NCBI GenBank assembly: GCA_040880465.1
Contig: JBBDIK010000008.1
Span: forward strand, 56,852 to 120,851
Origin: JBBDIK01 sp040880465
GTDB lineage: Bacteria; Actinomycetota; UBA4738; JBBDHU01
DNA: 64,000 bases
Direction: 5' to 3'
The translations under genes and the position numbers were made by a program. The notes under the pieces are model-generated. The model saw only the letters and a program-made list of their open reading frames with translations. It was not told the origin of the DNA and searched no databases. Shown here piece after piece: positions 16,727 through 24,494 of the stretch (position 1 is its first letter; each line of letters starts with the position of its first letter).

Positions 16727-17710
16727 ATGAAGGACATCGGCCTGGCCGGCGTGCCGTTCTCCGGGCGATCCACCCTGTTCACCGCGATGACCCGCACCGG
16801 CGCGGCGGGCGGCCGCTCGAACCAGGCGATCGTCGAGGTCCCCGACCCCCGCCTGGACGTCCTCACCCGCCTCGAGCACTCCCGCAAGACCGTCGGCGCT
16901 CAGGTCCGATTCGTCGATGTTCCGGGGGGCGTGTCCTCGCCCCAGGGGATCGCCGACCTGCGCACCAGCGACGCCCTCGCCATCGTGCTCCGGGCGTTCG
17001 GGGGCGATACCGAACCGGCCAAGGAGCTCGAGGACGTTACGGCCGAACTGCTCCTGGCCGACATGGCGGTCATCGACTCTGCGCTCGAAGGCGCGCGGAA
17101 GCGCCTGAAGGGGAAGAAGGGGACGTCTGATGAGGTCGCGGTGCTCGAGCGCGCTCGCGACACCCTCGCCGACGGCGGCCTCCTGCGGGACGCCGCCTTC
17201 TCGGACGACGACGCGAAGCATCTCCGGTCGATCCAGCCCCTGACCTTGAAGCCGTGGATCGTCGTCGCCAACCTCGAAGAGGGTGCTGAGCTTCCCGAGG
17301 GGCTCTCGGACGGGACGGTCCGCGTCTACGCTTCCATCGAAGCCGAGACCGCGGAGATGGAGCCTGCAGAGGCGCGGGCACTCCTGGAGGAGTTCGGCGT
17401 CGAGGAGCCGGGCCTCGAAACGGTCATCGCTGCCTGCTATCGCGCCCTCGATCTCATCACGTTCCTCACGACCGGGGAGGACGAAACGCGGGCGTGGGAG
17501 GTTCGCCGCGGCGCTACGGCCCCAGAGGCCGCCGGGGTCATCCACACGGACCTCGAACGCGGATTCATCCGGGCCGAGGTCGTCGCCTACGACGACCTGG
17601 TCGCTGCCGGCAGCTGGGACGCGGCCCAGCAGGCCGGGAACCTCCGGGTGGAGGGGAAGGAGTACCTCGTTCAGGAGGGCGACTGCATGCATATCCGGTT
17701 CGCGGTGTGA
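16727..17710 (+). CDS. YchF/OLA1-like P-loop ATPase with arginine P-loop
   Basis: The 327-residue protein follows the YchF layout: N-terminal P-loop domain, helical insert (about 105-160), then a TGS domain (RAWEVRRGATAPEAAGVIHTDL to the end, closing with GKEYLVQEGDCMHIRFAV). It is shorter than usual YchF (about 360). The Walker A reads GVPFSGRST, with Arg where Lys is expected, and NLEE stands in place of NKxD as in ATP-preferring YchF. Canonical YchF may be encoded elsewhere, in which case this would be a divergent paralogue. Ribosome-associated or stress roles are known for the family. Confidence 0.82.
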   Translation: MKDIGLAGVPFSGRSTLFTAMTRTGAAGGRSNQAIVEVPDPRLDVLTRLEHSRKTVGAQVRFVDVPGGVSSPQGIADLRTSDALAIVLRAFGGDTEPAKELEDVTAELLLADMAVIDSALEGARKRLKGKKGTSDEVAVLERARDTLADGGLLRDAAFSDDDAKHLRSIQPLTLKPWIVVANLEEGAELPEGLSDGTVRVYASIEAETAEMEPAEARALLEEFGVEEPGLETVIAACYRALDLITFLTTGEDETRAWEVRRGATAPEAAGVIHTDLERGFIRAEVVAYDDLVAAGSWDAAQQAGNLRVEGKEYLVQEGDCMHIRFAV

Positions 17711-17770
17711 GGTGCTCGGGGTGCGACCCGTAGTACCTTCATCATCACGCACCACGGGAGAAGGACTTCG

Positions 17771-18121
17771 TTGCCCCGCAAGAGAACCTCACGTGCCCGC
17801 AACGCGATGGCCTACGGTTCGGTCGCCCTCGCCGCGATCGGCCTCGGTGCCCCGATCGCGGCGGCATCCGCCATCCTGTTCGGCTTCGCTGAACTCGAAC
17901 TCGCGTCCCGCACGCCGGCACCGTCCCCGTCGACCTGGGTCTACGTCCCGTTCGCCGTCATCCCCATCGTGTGCGGAACGGCCGCGTTCTTCCTCGCGTC
18001 CGCGGTCCGCACGCGGACACGGCTACGGCGGCGGCTCGTGACCGTCGCCCAGCGCCTCGGGATGCTCGACGCCGCCGTCGGACTGTTCGCAGGCGTCTTC
18101 CTCGTCCTCTTCCAAGGGTGA
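17771..18121 (+). CDS. Small membrane protein of unknown function
   Basis: The 116-residue product has a basic N terminus and three hydrophobic segments (about 16-42, 56-77 and 96-114). It starts with TTG at 17771 after GGAGAAGGA. I recognise no family. It ends 25 bases before the molybdate transporter gene, which has its own -10-like element. Confidence 0.6.
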   Translation: MPRKRTSRARNAMAYGSVALAAIGLGAPIAAASAILFGFAELELASRTPAPSPSTWVYVPFAVIPIVCGTAAFFLASAVRTRTRLRRRLVTVAQRLGMLDAAVGLFAGVFLVLFQG

Positions 18122-18133
18122 GAGGCGCTCTGC

Positions 18134-18139
18134 CACACT
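18134..18139 (+). promoter_or_regulatory. -10-like hexamer, probable leaderless start
   Basis: CACACT followed by GACCGGG and the ATG at 18147, a spacing of 7 bases. An almost identical arrangement precedes the gene at 22892. Confidence 0.4.
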
Positions 18140-18146
18140 GACCGGG

Positions 18147-19322
18147 ATGAGACCCGCGTCGGACCCCACGCCCTTCCGGATCGGCCTGGGCGAGGCGACC
18201 GGAGCGGTCGCGGACCTCGGGGTCTTCGTCCCGCTCGCGATCGCCTTGATCGTGGTGAACGGCCTCGCGGCCGGCGCGGTCCTGCTGGCCGCCGGAGCGC
18301 TCGTCCTCGTCTCCGGGGTCGTCTTCCGGGTTCCGTTCCCGGTCCAGCCCCTGAAGGCGCTCACAGCTGTCGCGGTCGCAGAGCACTTGGCGCCAGAGGT
18401 CATCCATGCCGCCGGCTTCGAGATCGCCGCGTTCCTGCTCCTCATGTCCGTGAAACACGTGGCCGACTGGATCGCACACGCGTTCACCCATCCCGTCGTC
18501 CGAGCGCTGCAGTTCGGGGTCGGCGTGCTCCTGGTGATCGCGGCCGCGAAGCTGGTCGTGGATCCCCCGGCCGTCTTCGTCGGCACACCGTCGTCGCCGT
18601 GGCCGGTCATCCTCGGTGCGCTCGTGCTCGGGATCGTCGTGTGGGAAGCCCACCGCAAGCGCTACGGCATCGCCCTGGCCGTCCTGGCCGTGGGCGTCAT
18701 AGGCGCGATCATCGCCGTGCGCCCCGAGATCGGGGTGCCGACGTTCGCCCTTCCCTCGGTTTCGCTCCCGCCGGTTGCGGCCTTCGGGACCGCGTTCGTG
18801 CTGCTCGTCATCCCTCAGCTGCCCTTGACGTTCGGCAACGCGGTCGTGGCCGTCACCGAACTCGAACGCGAGTACTTCGGGGCGCGCGCATCCAGGGTCA
18901 CGCCCAGCAACGTCTGCATCTCCTGCGGCCTCGGCAACGCATTCTCCGCACTGATCGGCGGCATGCCGATGTGCCACGGCTCTGGTGGTCTGACGGCTCA
19001 CTACCGGATGGGATCCCGGACCGCGGGGATGAATCTGCTGCTCGGCGCCGCCTTCGTCGCCCTCGGCCTGTTCTTCTCCACGCAGGTCGTCACGATCGTC
19101 GGACTGCTCCCGGTGTGGGTACTCGCCGCATTCCTCGCCTACGCGGGGGTCCGCCACGCGATCCTCGTCTTCGATACGCACGGGATGACCCTGCTCGCGA
19201 TGGTCGTGGCCGGTGCGATCGGCGCGTGGCTGGGCAACCTGGCCGTGACGGCGGCGCTCGCCCTGCTCTTCGTCCACCTTCCGCGGCTGGCGCGCAAACC
19301 CGCGGCTCGAGAACCCGACTAG
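18147..19322 (+). CDS. MOT1-type molybdate/sulfate transporter
   Basis: The 391-residue protein has about 10-11 helices. The family motif GGMPMCHGSGGLTAHYRMGSR (961-1023 bases into the gene) and the earlier PFPVQPLKALTAVAVAE motif match the MFS_MOT1 group, which carries high-affinity molybdate uptake in algae and plants. It could supply molybdenum for cofactor-dependent oxidoreductases (inference). Its stop shares CTAG with the convergent DUF922 gene. Confidence 0.88.
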   Translation: MRPASDPTPFRIGLGEATGAVADLGVFVPLAIALIVVNGLAAGAVLLAAGALVLVSGVVFRVPFPVQPLKALTAVAVAEHLAPEVIHAAGFEIAAFLLLMSVKHVADWIAHAFTHPVVRALQFGVGVLLVIAAAKLVVDPPAVFVGTPSSPWPVILGALVLGIVVWEAHRKRYGIALAVLAVGVIGAIIAVRPEIGVPTFALPSVSLPPVAAFGTAFVLLVIPQLPLTFGNAVVAVTELEREYFGARASRVTPSNVCISCGLGNAFSALIGGMPMCHGSGGLTAHYRMGSRTAGMNLLLGAAFVALGLFFSTQVVTIVGLLPVWVLAAFLAYAGVRHAILVFDTHGMTLLAMVVAGAIGAWLGNLAVTAALALLFVHLPRLARKPAAREPD

Positions 19323-20134
19323 GTGTGCTGCTCGCGACGGTCGAACGCGTCCTGGGATGCGCGCGTCTGCCGAACGACCCGCTTGGCCGCGCCGTCGATG
19401 TCGACACGCAGTGCATCGCAGTCGGCCGCGTCCGGGATCCGGCGGAGGATCCGGAGCAGTTCATCGGCACCGTCGGTGGCGATGGTGCCGTGGCGCTCTT
19501 CGTGCGGGATGACTTCGTCGGTCATGAACCGCTCCCACTCGGCGGACGTCGCGGCGTCCGCATCAGGTGCCACGAGGTTCGGGTATTCGTAGCTCAGGGT
19601 CTCGGACACCTGGATCTTCGACGCCCGGCAGAGATCCCCGTCCGCGACCGACGTGTATCCCCACCGGATCGCCCACCGGGTCGCCGCGACCGCATCTCGC
19701 CCGTTGACCTTCGGACCCTTCTTCTCGATCTGCGCGTTGATCTCGTCGATCGTCGATCCGGTGACCCGGTAGCACGTGGTCGTCGTCGTGACCTCAACCG
19801 CGCCGGCGATCGACCGCTCCTTGCGGCCGCACGGAACCAGCCCGTCGCTGCCCGGCCGCACCACACCCGGCCCGAACGCGTCTTCGCCGGTCGCCGTGAC
19901 GCTCGGCGAAGGCGGGGCTGGCTCCATCGCGGCCTGTCCCTCTCGGGGCGCCGGACTGAAGATCGACGGGAACGGACTGGGGGAGGGCGACGAGATGCCC
20001 TGCGTCGACCTGCGCGCCGGTGGTGCTGAGACCTGCACCACCCGCCTGCACGCCGGAAGGAGAGTTGCCGCCACCAGGAGTGCGATCACGGAGGAGAACA
20101 GAGCTCGCTGTCGTCGAGACGTCCACCCAAGCAT
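19319..20134 (-). CDS. Secreted lipoprotein DUF922-type zinc protease
   Basis: The 271-residue product has a lipoprotein signal ending LLPAC (C29), then a Ser/Pro-rich linker. The C-terminal domain carries TTTTTCYRVTGSTIDEINAQ and the zinc motif HEERH, with FMTDEVIPHEERHGTI typical of DUF922. It is predicted to be an extracellular membrane-anchored metalloprotease; the substrate is unknown. The start was moved to the ATG at 20134, directly before the basic signal region; the longer reading frame overlaps the neighbouring gene. Confidence 0.82.
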   Translation of the reverse strand: MLGWTSRRQRALFSSVIALLVAATLLPACRRVVQVSAPPARRSTQGISSPSPSPFPSIFSPAPREGQAAMEPAPPSPSVTATGEDAFGPGVVRPGSDGLVPCGRKERSIAGAVEVTTTTTCYRVTGSTIDEINAQIEKKGPKVNGRDAVAATRWAIRWGYTSVADGDLCRASKIQVSETLSYEYPNLVAPDADAATSAEWERFMTDEVIPHEERHGTIATDGADELLRILRRIPDAADCDALRVDIDGAAKRVVRQTRASQDAFDRREQHT

Positions 20135-20187
20135 CGCCGGACCGGAGCGCGTTCGGTCTCTGCGGCGGCCGGGTCGCGGGGCCCGAC

Positions 20188-21555
20188 TCACGCCTCCCGA
20201 GCTACCCACCAGCCATCCAGGAGCCGCACAGCCTCGCCCTCGTCGATCGGCCCGCGCTCAAGGCGCTCCTCGAGCAGATAGTCCAGGGCCTCGCCGACGA
20301 CGGGGCCGGGCTCGACGCCGAGGTGATCCATGACCTGCTTCCCGTCCAGCGGGGGGCGGATCGCCTGAAGTACCTCCTGCTCCGCGAGCCGAGCGATGCG
20401 CTCTTCCATCTCGTCCTGGAGGGCCGCGAACTCCTTCGCCTTCATCGCGTTCTGGGTGGTGCAGTCCGCCCGGGTGAGCTGGTTGAGCAGATCGAGGAGA
20501 TGGCCCGCGTCGCGAACGTACCGCCGGACCGCGCCATCCGTCCACCCCATCCGATACGTATGGAACCGCAGGTGCAGTTCAACCAGCGTCCGGACATCGC
20601 CGATCACGGCACCCGGGAACCGGAGCATGCGAAGACGGTCCTCCGCCATCCGCGCCCCGACGACCTCGTGGTGATGGAACTGGACCCCGTCCTCGGTGAA
20701 CCGACGCGTCGACGGCTTGCCGATGTCGTGCAGGAGCGCCGCCAGCCGGAGAACCGGGATCGGTTCGCACCGCTCCACGACGGCGAGGGTGTGGCTCAAG
20801 ACATCCTTGTGCTTGTGCACCGGATCCTGCTCCAACCGCAGGGCCGTGAGCTCGGGAAGGAACTCGTTGGCCAGCCCCGCTTCCACGACCAACGCAAGTC
20901 CCAGTGACGGCTTCGGCGATACCAGGAGCTTCATGAGCTCATCGTTGATCCGCTCCGCAGACACGATCTGCAACCGATCGCGCATCTCACGCATCGCCTT
21001 TATCACACGCGGGGCCGGCGTGACGTCCAGCTGCGAGATGAACCGAGCCGCACGCAGCATCCGCAACGGATCATCGGTGAAGGCGACCTCGGGATCGAGC
21101 GGCGTATCCAGCGACTTCGCCGCGAGCGCCTTGACCCCACCGAAGGGATCCACGAACACGCCATCGGGAAGGCGGACCGCCATCGCGTTGATCGTGAAAT
21201 CGCGACGCGAGAGGTCCGTCTCGATGTCGTCCGCGAAGGTCACCCCGGGCTTGCGGTCCTCCGGCCGGTACACCTCGCTCCGGAACGTGGTGATCTCCAG
21301 CGAGTGTTCGTCCTTGCGGGCACCGACGGTTCCGAAGTGGACCCCCTGCAGGTATCGCCGGTCGGCCCATCCCCGCAGCATTCGGAGGGTTTCCTGCGGG
21401 TGGGCGCTCGTCGCCAGGTCGAAGTCAGAGGTCGGCCTGCCGAGGAGGGCGTCGCGGACGCCGCCGCCGACCAGGTACAGCTCGTGGTCGGCCGCGGCGA
21501 AACGCTCGCCCAGCTCTCGGACGATCGGATGCACGTCGATGGCGGCTCCCGGCAT
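20188..21555 (-). CDS. cca: CCA tRNA nucleotidyltransferase / poly(A) polymerase family
   Basis: This adds or repairs the 3' CCA of tRNAs. The class II nucleotidyltransferase head carries LVGGGVRDALLGR (28-40) and the metal-binding DFD (44-46). RRDFTINAMA and the DDPLRMLRAARF motif follow, then an HD domain (LLHDIGKP). The location beside mutT, murJ and sigM matches the conserved mycobacterial pcnA position. The ATG at 21555 has GGAG ten bases upstream. Confidence 0.95.
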   Translation of the reverse strand: MPGAAIDVHPIVRELGERFAAADHELYLVGGGVRDALLGRPTSDFDLATSAHPQETLRMLRGWADRRYLQGVHFGTVGARKDEHSLEITTFRSEVYRPEDRKPGVTFADDIETDLSRRDFTINAMAVRLPDGVFVDPFGGVKALAAKSLDTPLDPEVAFTDDPLRMLRAARFISQLDVTPAPRVIKAMREMRDRLQIVSAERINDELMKLLVSPKPSLGLALVVEAGLANEFLPELTALRLEQDPVHKHKDVLSHTLAVVERCEPIPVLRLAALLHDIGKPSTRRFTEDGVQFHHHEVVGARMAEDRLRMLRFPGAVIGDVRTLVELHLRFHTYRMGWTDGAVRRYVRDAGHLLDLLNQLTRADCTTQNAMKAKEFAALQDEMEERIARLAEQEVLQAIRPPLDGKQVMDHLGVEPGPVVGEALDYLLEERLERGPIDEGEAVRLLDGWWVAREA

Positions 21556-21666
21556 GTGCGCACGCTCCGGACGGGATCGGTGGGCAGGAACGCGGAAAGC
21601 ATACTCCCGGGGATGCAGCCGGCTGGCGCGTTCGCCGTCTGCACGCGCGGTACGGCGCAACGCTCC

Positions 21667-22752
21667 CTACGCGGGTCCGCGTCCCAACTCGCCTCGCAGG
21701 AGCAGGAGGAAGTCGTGCGGGTTGCTGGCCGCGCGCTTGGCGTCTTCCTCCGTGACCGCCCCCTCCTTCACGAGCGCGACGAGATGCTGATCGAAGGTCT
21801 GCATCCCGTAGAACTTCCCGTCGGTGATGACGTCCGCGATCTCGAACGTCGATTCCGGCTCCAGGATGCGATCGTAGACGCGGCCCGTGTTGACCAGGAT
21901 CTCGCACGCGGGGAGTCGTCCACTACCGTCGGCCCGCGGGACCAGCCGCTGCGAGATAACGCCGACGAGCGAGCCGGCGAACGAGACACGGGCCTCGAGC
22001 TGGTGCTGCGGCGGGAACAGGTCGATGACGCGGTTCACGGTCTCGGTCGCATTGATGGTGTGCAGGGTTGAGATGACCAGGTGCCCTGTCTCCGCCGCCT
22101 GCAGCGCCGCGGTCATCGAATCGCCGTCGCGGATCTCGCCCACGAAGATCACGTCTGGGTCCTGCCGCAACACGTGGCGGAGCGCCTCGGCGTACGATGC
22201 GGTGTCGACACCGATCTCGCGTTGGTCGACGATGCACTTGTCGTCGTCGTGGAGCAGCTCGATCGGATCCTCCATCGTCACGATGTGACCGCGCCGGCTC
22301 CGGTTGATGTGGCCGATCATCGACGCGATCGTGGTCGTCTTGCCGACCCCCGCAGGACCCGTCACCAAGACCAGCCCGCGAACCTGATCGGCGAGGTCCT
22401 TCACCTTGGATGGAAGGTTCAGATCATCGAAAGTCGGGATCTCGTTCCGGATGAGCCGGAGCGACAGGCCGACCTTCTCGCGCGCACGGAACACGTTCAC
22501 CCGGAAACGGGCGAGATCGGGAACCTCGAACCCGAAGTCGGCCTCACTCGTCTCGTGGAACGTGGCCGCCTTCGCCCGGGGCATGATCTCGGAGGCCATC
22601 CGCTCGGTGTCCTCTCCGTCGAGCGCGGGGAACGTACTTGGCTCAAGCTGCCCGTGAACCCGGATATGGGGAACGTTCCCGGCCTTCAGATGGAGGTCGC
22701 TCGCGCCCTTGTCCACCGTGTACCGGAGCAATTCAACGATCTGCTGGGTCAT
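21667..22752 (-). CDS. pilT: Type IV pilus retraction ATPase PilT
   Basis: The 361-residue secretion ATPase has an N-terminal PAS-like domain opening MTQQIVELLRYTVDKGASDLHL, Walker A GPAGVGKTTT (132-141), the Asp box, Walker B DVIFVGEIRD and the histidine box HLVISTLHT, all intact. PilT powers pilus retraction and twitching. No pilin, PilB or PilC lies in the window, so it is an orphan here. It is inserted in an otherwise conserved actinobacterial neighbourhood. The start has a good ribosome site (GGGAGGGG). Confidence 0.95.
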   Translation of the reverse strand: MTQQIVELLRYTVDKGASDLHLKAGNVPHIRVHGQLEPSTFPALDGEDTERMASEIMPRAKAATFHETSEADFGFEVPDLARFRVNVFRAREKVGLSLRLIRNEIPTFDDLNLPSKVKDLADQVRGLVLVTGPAGVGKTTTIASMIGHINRSRRGHIVTMEDPIELLHDDDKCIVDQREIGVDTASYAEALRHVLRQDPDVIFVGEIRDGDSMTAALQAAETGHLVISTLHTINATETVNRVIDLFPPQHQLEARVSFAGSLVGVISQRLVPRADGSGRLPACEILVNTGRVYDRILEPESTFEIADVITDGKFYGMQTFDQHLVALVKEGAVTEEDAKRAASNPHDFLLLLRGELGRGPA

Positions 22753-22878
22753 CGCCCCTCCCTCGTCGCGCGCGGCTCCGGCGGATGCGCGTTCGGTGCT
22801 GGGGCATAAGGCTACCCCCTCGGAGCCTGATCGCGGGAATCCGACGAGACGTGGCGGCGGGCGGGCGGGCGGGCGTGG

Positions 22879-22884
22879 CACACT
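22879..22884 (+). promoter_or_regulatory. -10-like hexamer, probable leaderless start
   Basis: CACACT followed by GACCCCC and the ATG at 22892, a spacing of 7 bases and no ribosome site. It duplicates the arrangement at 18134-18147. Confidence 0.4.
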
Positions 22885-22891
22885 GACCCCC

Positions 22892-23278
22892 ATGCGGAGC
22901 CGCAGGGAGATCTGGGGAGACGACCCCCAAGAGCGCGAGGCGGAAGCCACGATCGCCGAGTTCGATGACGACGCGGCCGTCCAGCGCGCCTGGCATGACC
23001 ACCCCACGGTGGTCCCTTTCAAGGTGGTCGTCCGCTTCATCCGCCGGAGCGGCAAGCGCATCGCCATCACGATCGCCGGATTCGCCGTCCTGTTCGCCGG
23101 GATCGCGATGCTCGTGCTGCCGGGACCGGGGTGGGTCGCGATCTTCGCCGGGTTAGCCATCCTTGCCACCGAGTACGTGTGGGCGCAGCGGCTGCTCAAG
23201 TACGCGAAGGTCAAGGCGGGGAACGCCAAGGATCGGGTTCTGCGCAAGAGATCCCGGGAGCCCGGGCCCGAGGCGTGA
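22892..23278 (+). CDS. PGPGW-type two-helix membrane protein (TIGR02611-like)
   Basis: The 128-residue protein has an acidic N terminus, then two closely spaced helices around the motif MLVLPGPGWVAIFAGLAILA that defines the PGPGW family, then a basic C-terminal tail. Function unknown. It heads a tightly overlapping rightward operon: its TGA overlaps the GTG of the NUDIX gene. Confidence 0.88.
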   Translation: MRSRREIWGDDPQEREAEATIAEFDDDAAVQRAWHDHPTVVPFKVVVRFIRRSGKRIAITIAGFAVLFAGIAMLVLPGPGWVAIFAGLAILATEYVWAQRLLKYAKVKAGNAKDRVLRKRSREPGPEA

Positions 23279-23727
23279 ACTCCGGAGGCGACCGACCGAC
23301 GCGTGAACCGACACGTTCGGAGATCTCGGCCGGCGGCGTGGTGATCCGGGAGGGGGATGCGGGTCCCGAGGTGATCCTCGCCTCCCGGCGAACGCAGACC
23401 GGCGACGTGGCGTGGGGCCTTCCAAAGGGCCGCGTCGATCCGGGGGAGGACCTGGAGACGACCGCACTCCGCGAGGTCCTCGAGGAGACCGGCCTGGTCG
23501 GTGAGATCCGCGAGGATCTGGGAACCCTGTCCTACTTCTACCGATGGGATGGGGTCCGCATCTCGAAGGTGGTTCACTTCTACCTGATGCGGTTCGTCGG
23601 GGGGGACGTGTCCGAGCACGACGAGGAGATGGAAGAGGTCCGCTGGGTGCCGCTGGCAGATGCACCGACGCTGGCGAGCTACCCGAGCGAGCGTGACCTG
23701 CTGGTCCGCGCCGCGGAGCGCTGGTGA
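23275..23727 (+). CDS. NUDIX hydrolase (MutT4-like)
   Basis: The Nudix box GRVDPGEDLETTALREVLEE is complete, predicting hydrolysis of a nucleoside diphosphate derivative. Position (next to cca, followed by the DUF6049 and murJ genes) matches mycobacterial mutT4. The GTG start at 23275 overlaps the previous stop. At 150 residues it is shorter than MutT4 because the N-terminal extension is lacking. Confidence 0.93.
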   Translation: MNSGGDRPTREPTRSEISAGGVVIREGDAGPEVILASRRTQTGDVAWGLPKGRVDPGEDLETTALREVLEETGLVGEIREDLGTLSYFYRWDGVRISKVVHFYLMRFVGGDVSEHDEEMEEVRWVPLADAPTLASYPSERDLLVRAAERW

Positions 23728-24494
23728 GCCCCTGGCAGATCGCGGCCGGACTGGTCGCGGGGTTCGCGGCCGGACTCATCTCCGGCGCGTTCGGCGTGGG
23801 CGGTGGAACGCTCACCACTCCGGTGGTCCGGCTCCTCGGCGGAACGGCGATCCAAGCAGTCGCGACCCCTCTTCCCGTCATCTTCCCGACCGCGCTGACC
23901 GGCGCCTACACCTACTGGCGCGCCGGACAGGTCAGCCGACGCGCCATCGAGTGGGGAGCCGCTCCCGGCGTCGTCGGCGCGATCGTCGGTGCGCTGCTCA
24001 CACAGATATTCGACCCGCATTGGCTGCTTCTGGTCACGGCGATCCTGGTCGGTATCGAGTCGGTCAGGATCGGAGCCGGCATCGGGATCAAGGAGCGGCC
24101 CCGCGGCACGACCCCCGGCTGGCAGTACGCGATCGCCGGCGCGGCCGCGGGGATCGTCTCCGGGCTCCTCGGGATCGGCGGGGGCATCGTGTTCGTCCCG
24201 ATCGTGACCGGGCTGCTCGGCATGCCGCTCAAGCGCGCGCTCGGCACCTCACTGGTGTTGATCGCGATCATCGCCGTCCCGGGAACCCTGACCCACTTCG
24301 TCCTCGGCAACATCAACTGGGAGATCTTCCTGGTGCTGGTGATCGGCGTCATCCCGGGTGCCCGGATCGGGGCGCTCCTCGCGCTGCGCGCGCGGGAGCG
24401 TTCCCTGCGCCTGGCGGTCGCTGCGTTCCTGCTCCTCGTCGCGGTCGTCTACGGGATGTTCGAAGCCATCAACATCGTTCGGGGAACCGGATGA
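23724..24494 (+). CDS. TauE/SafE-family anion exporter
   Basis: The 256-residue product has eight helices in two halves, each with the family's GxxGGxxxxP-type repeat (GVGGGTLTTPVV and GIGGGIVFVPIV). These proteins move sulfite, sulfoacetate or other organosulfur anions. The GTG start at 23724 overlaps the NUDIX stop, and the stop overlaps the next ATG. This makes a run of four overlapping genes, although TauE is not normally part of this conserved cluster. Confidence 0.9.
   Translation: MSPWQIAAGLVAGFAAGLISGAFGVGGGTLTTPVVRLLGGTAIQAVATPLPVIFPTALTGAYTYWRAGQVSRRAIEWGAAPGVVGAIVGALLTQIFDPHWLLLVTAILVGIESVRIGAGIGIKERPRGTTPGWQYAIAGAAAGIVSGLLGIGGGIVFVPIVTGLLGMPLKRALGTSLVLIAIIAVPGTLTHFVLGNINWEIFLVLVIGVIPGARIGALLALRARERSLRLAVAAFLLLVAVVYGMFEAINIVRGTG

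Noticed and set aside
22855..22876. GCGG tandem run before the gene at 22892
   Set aside because: A short four-copy run in very GC-rich DNA is expected by chance.
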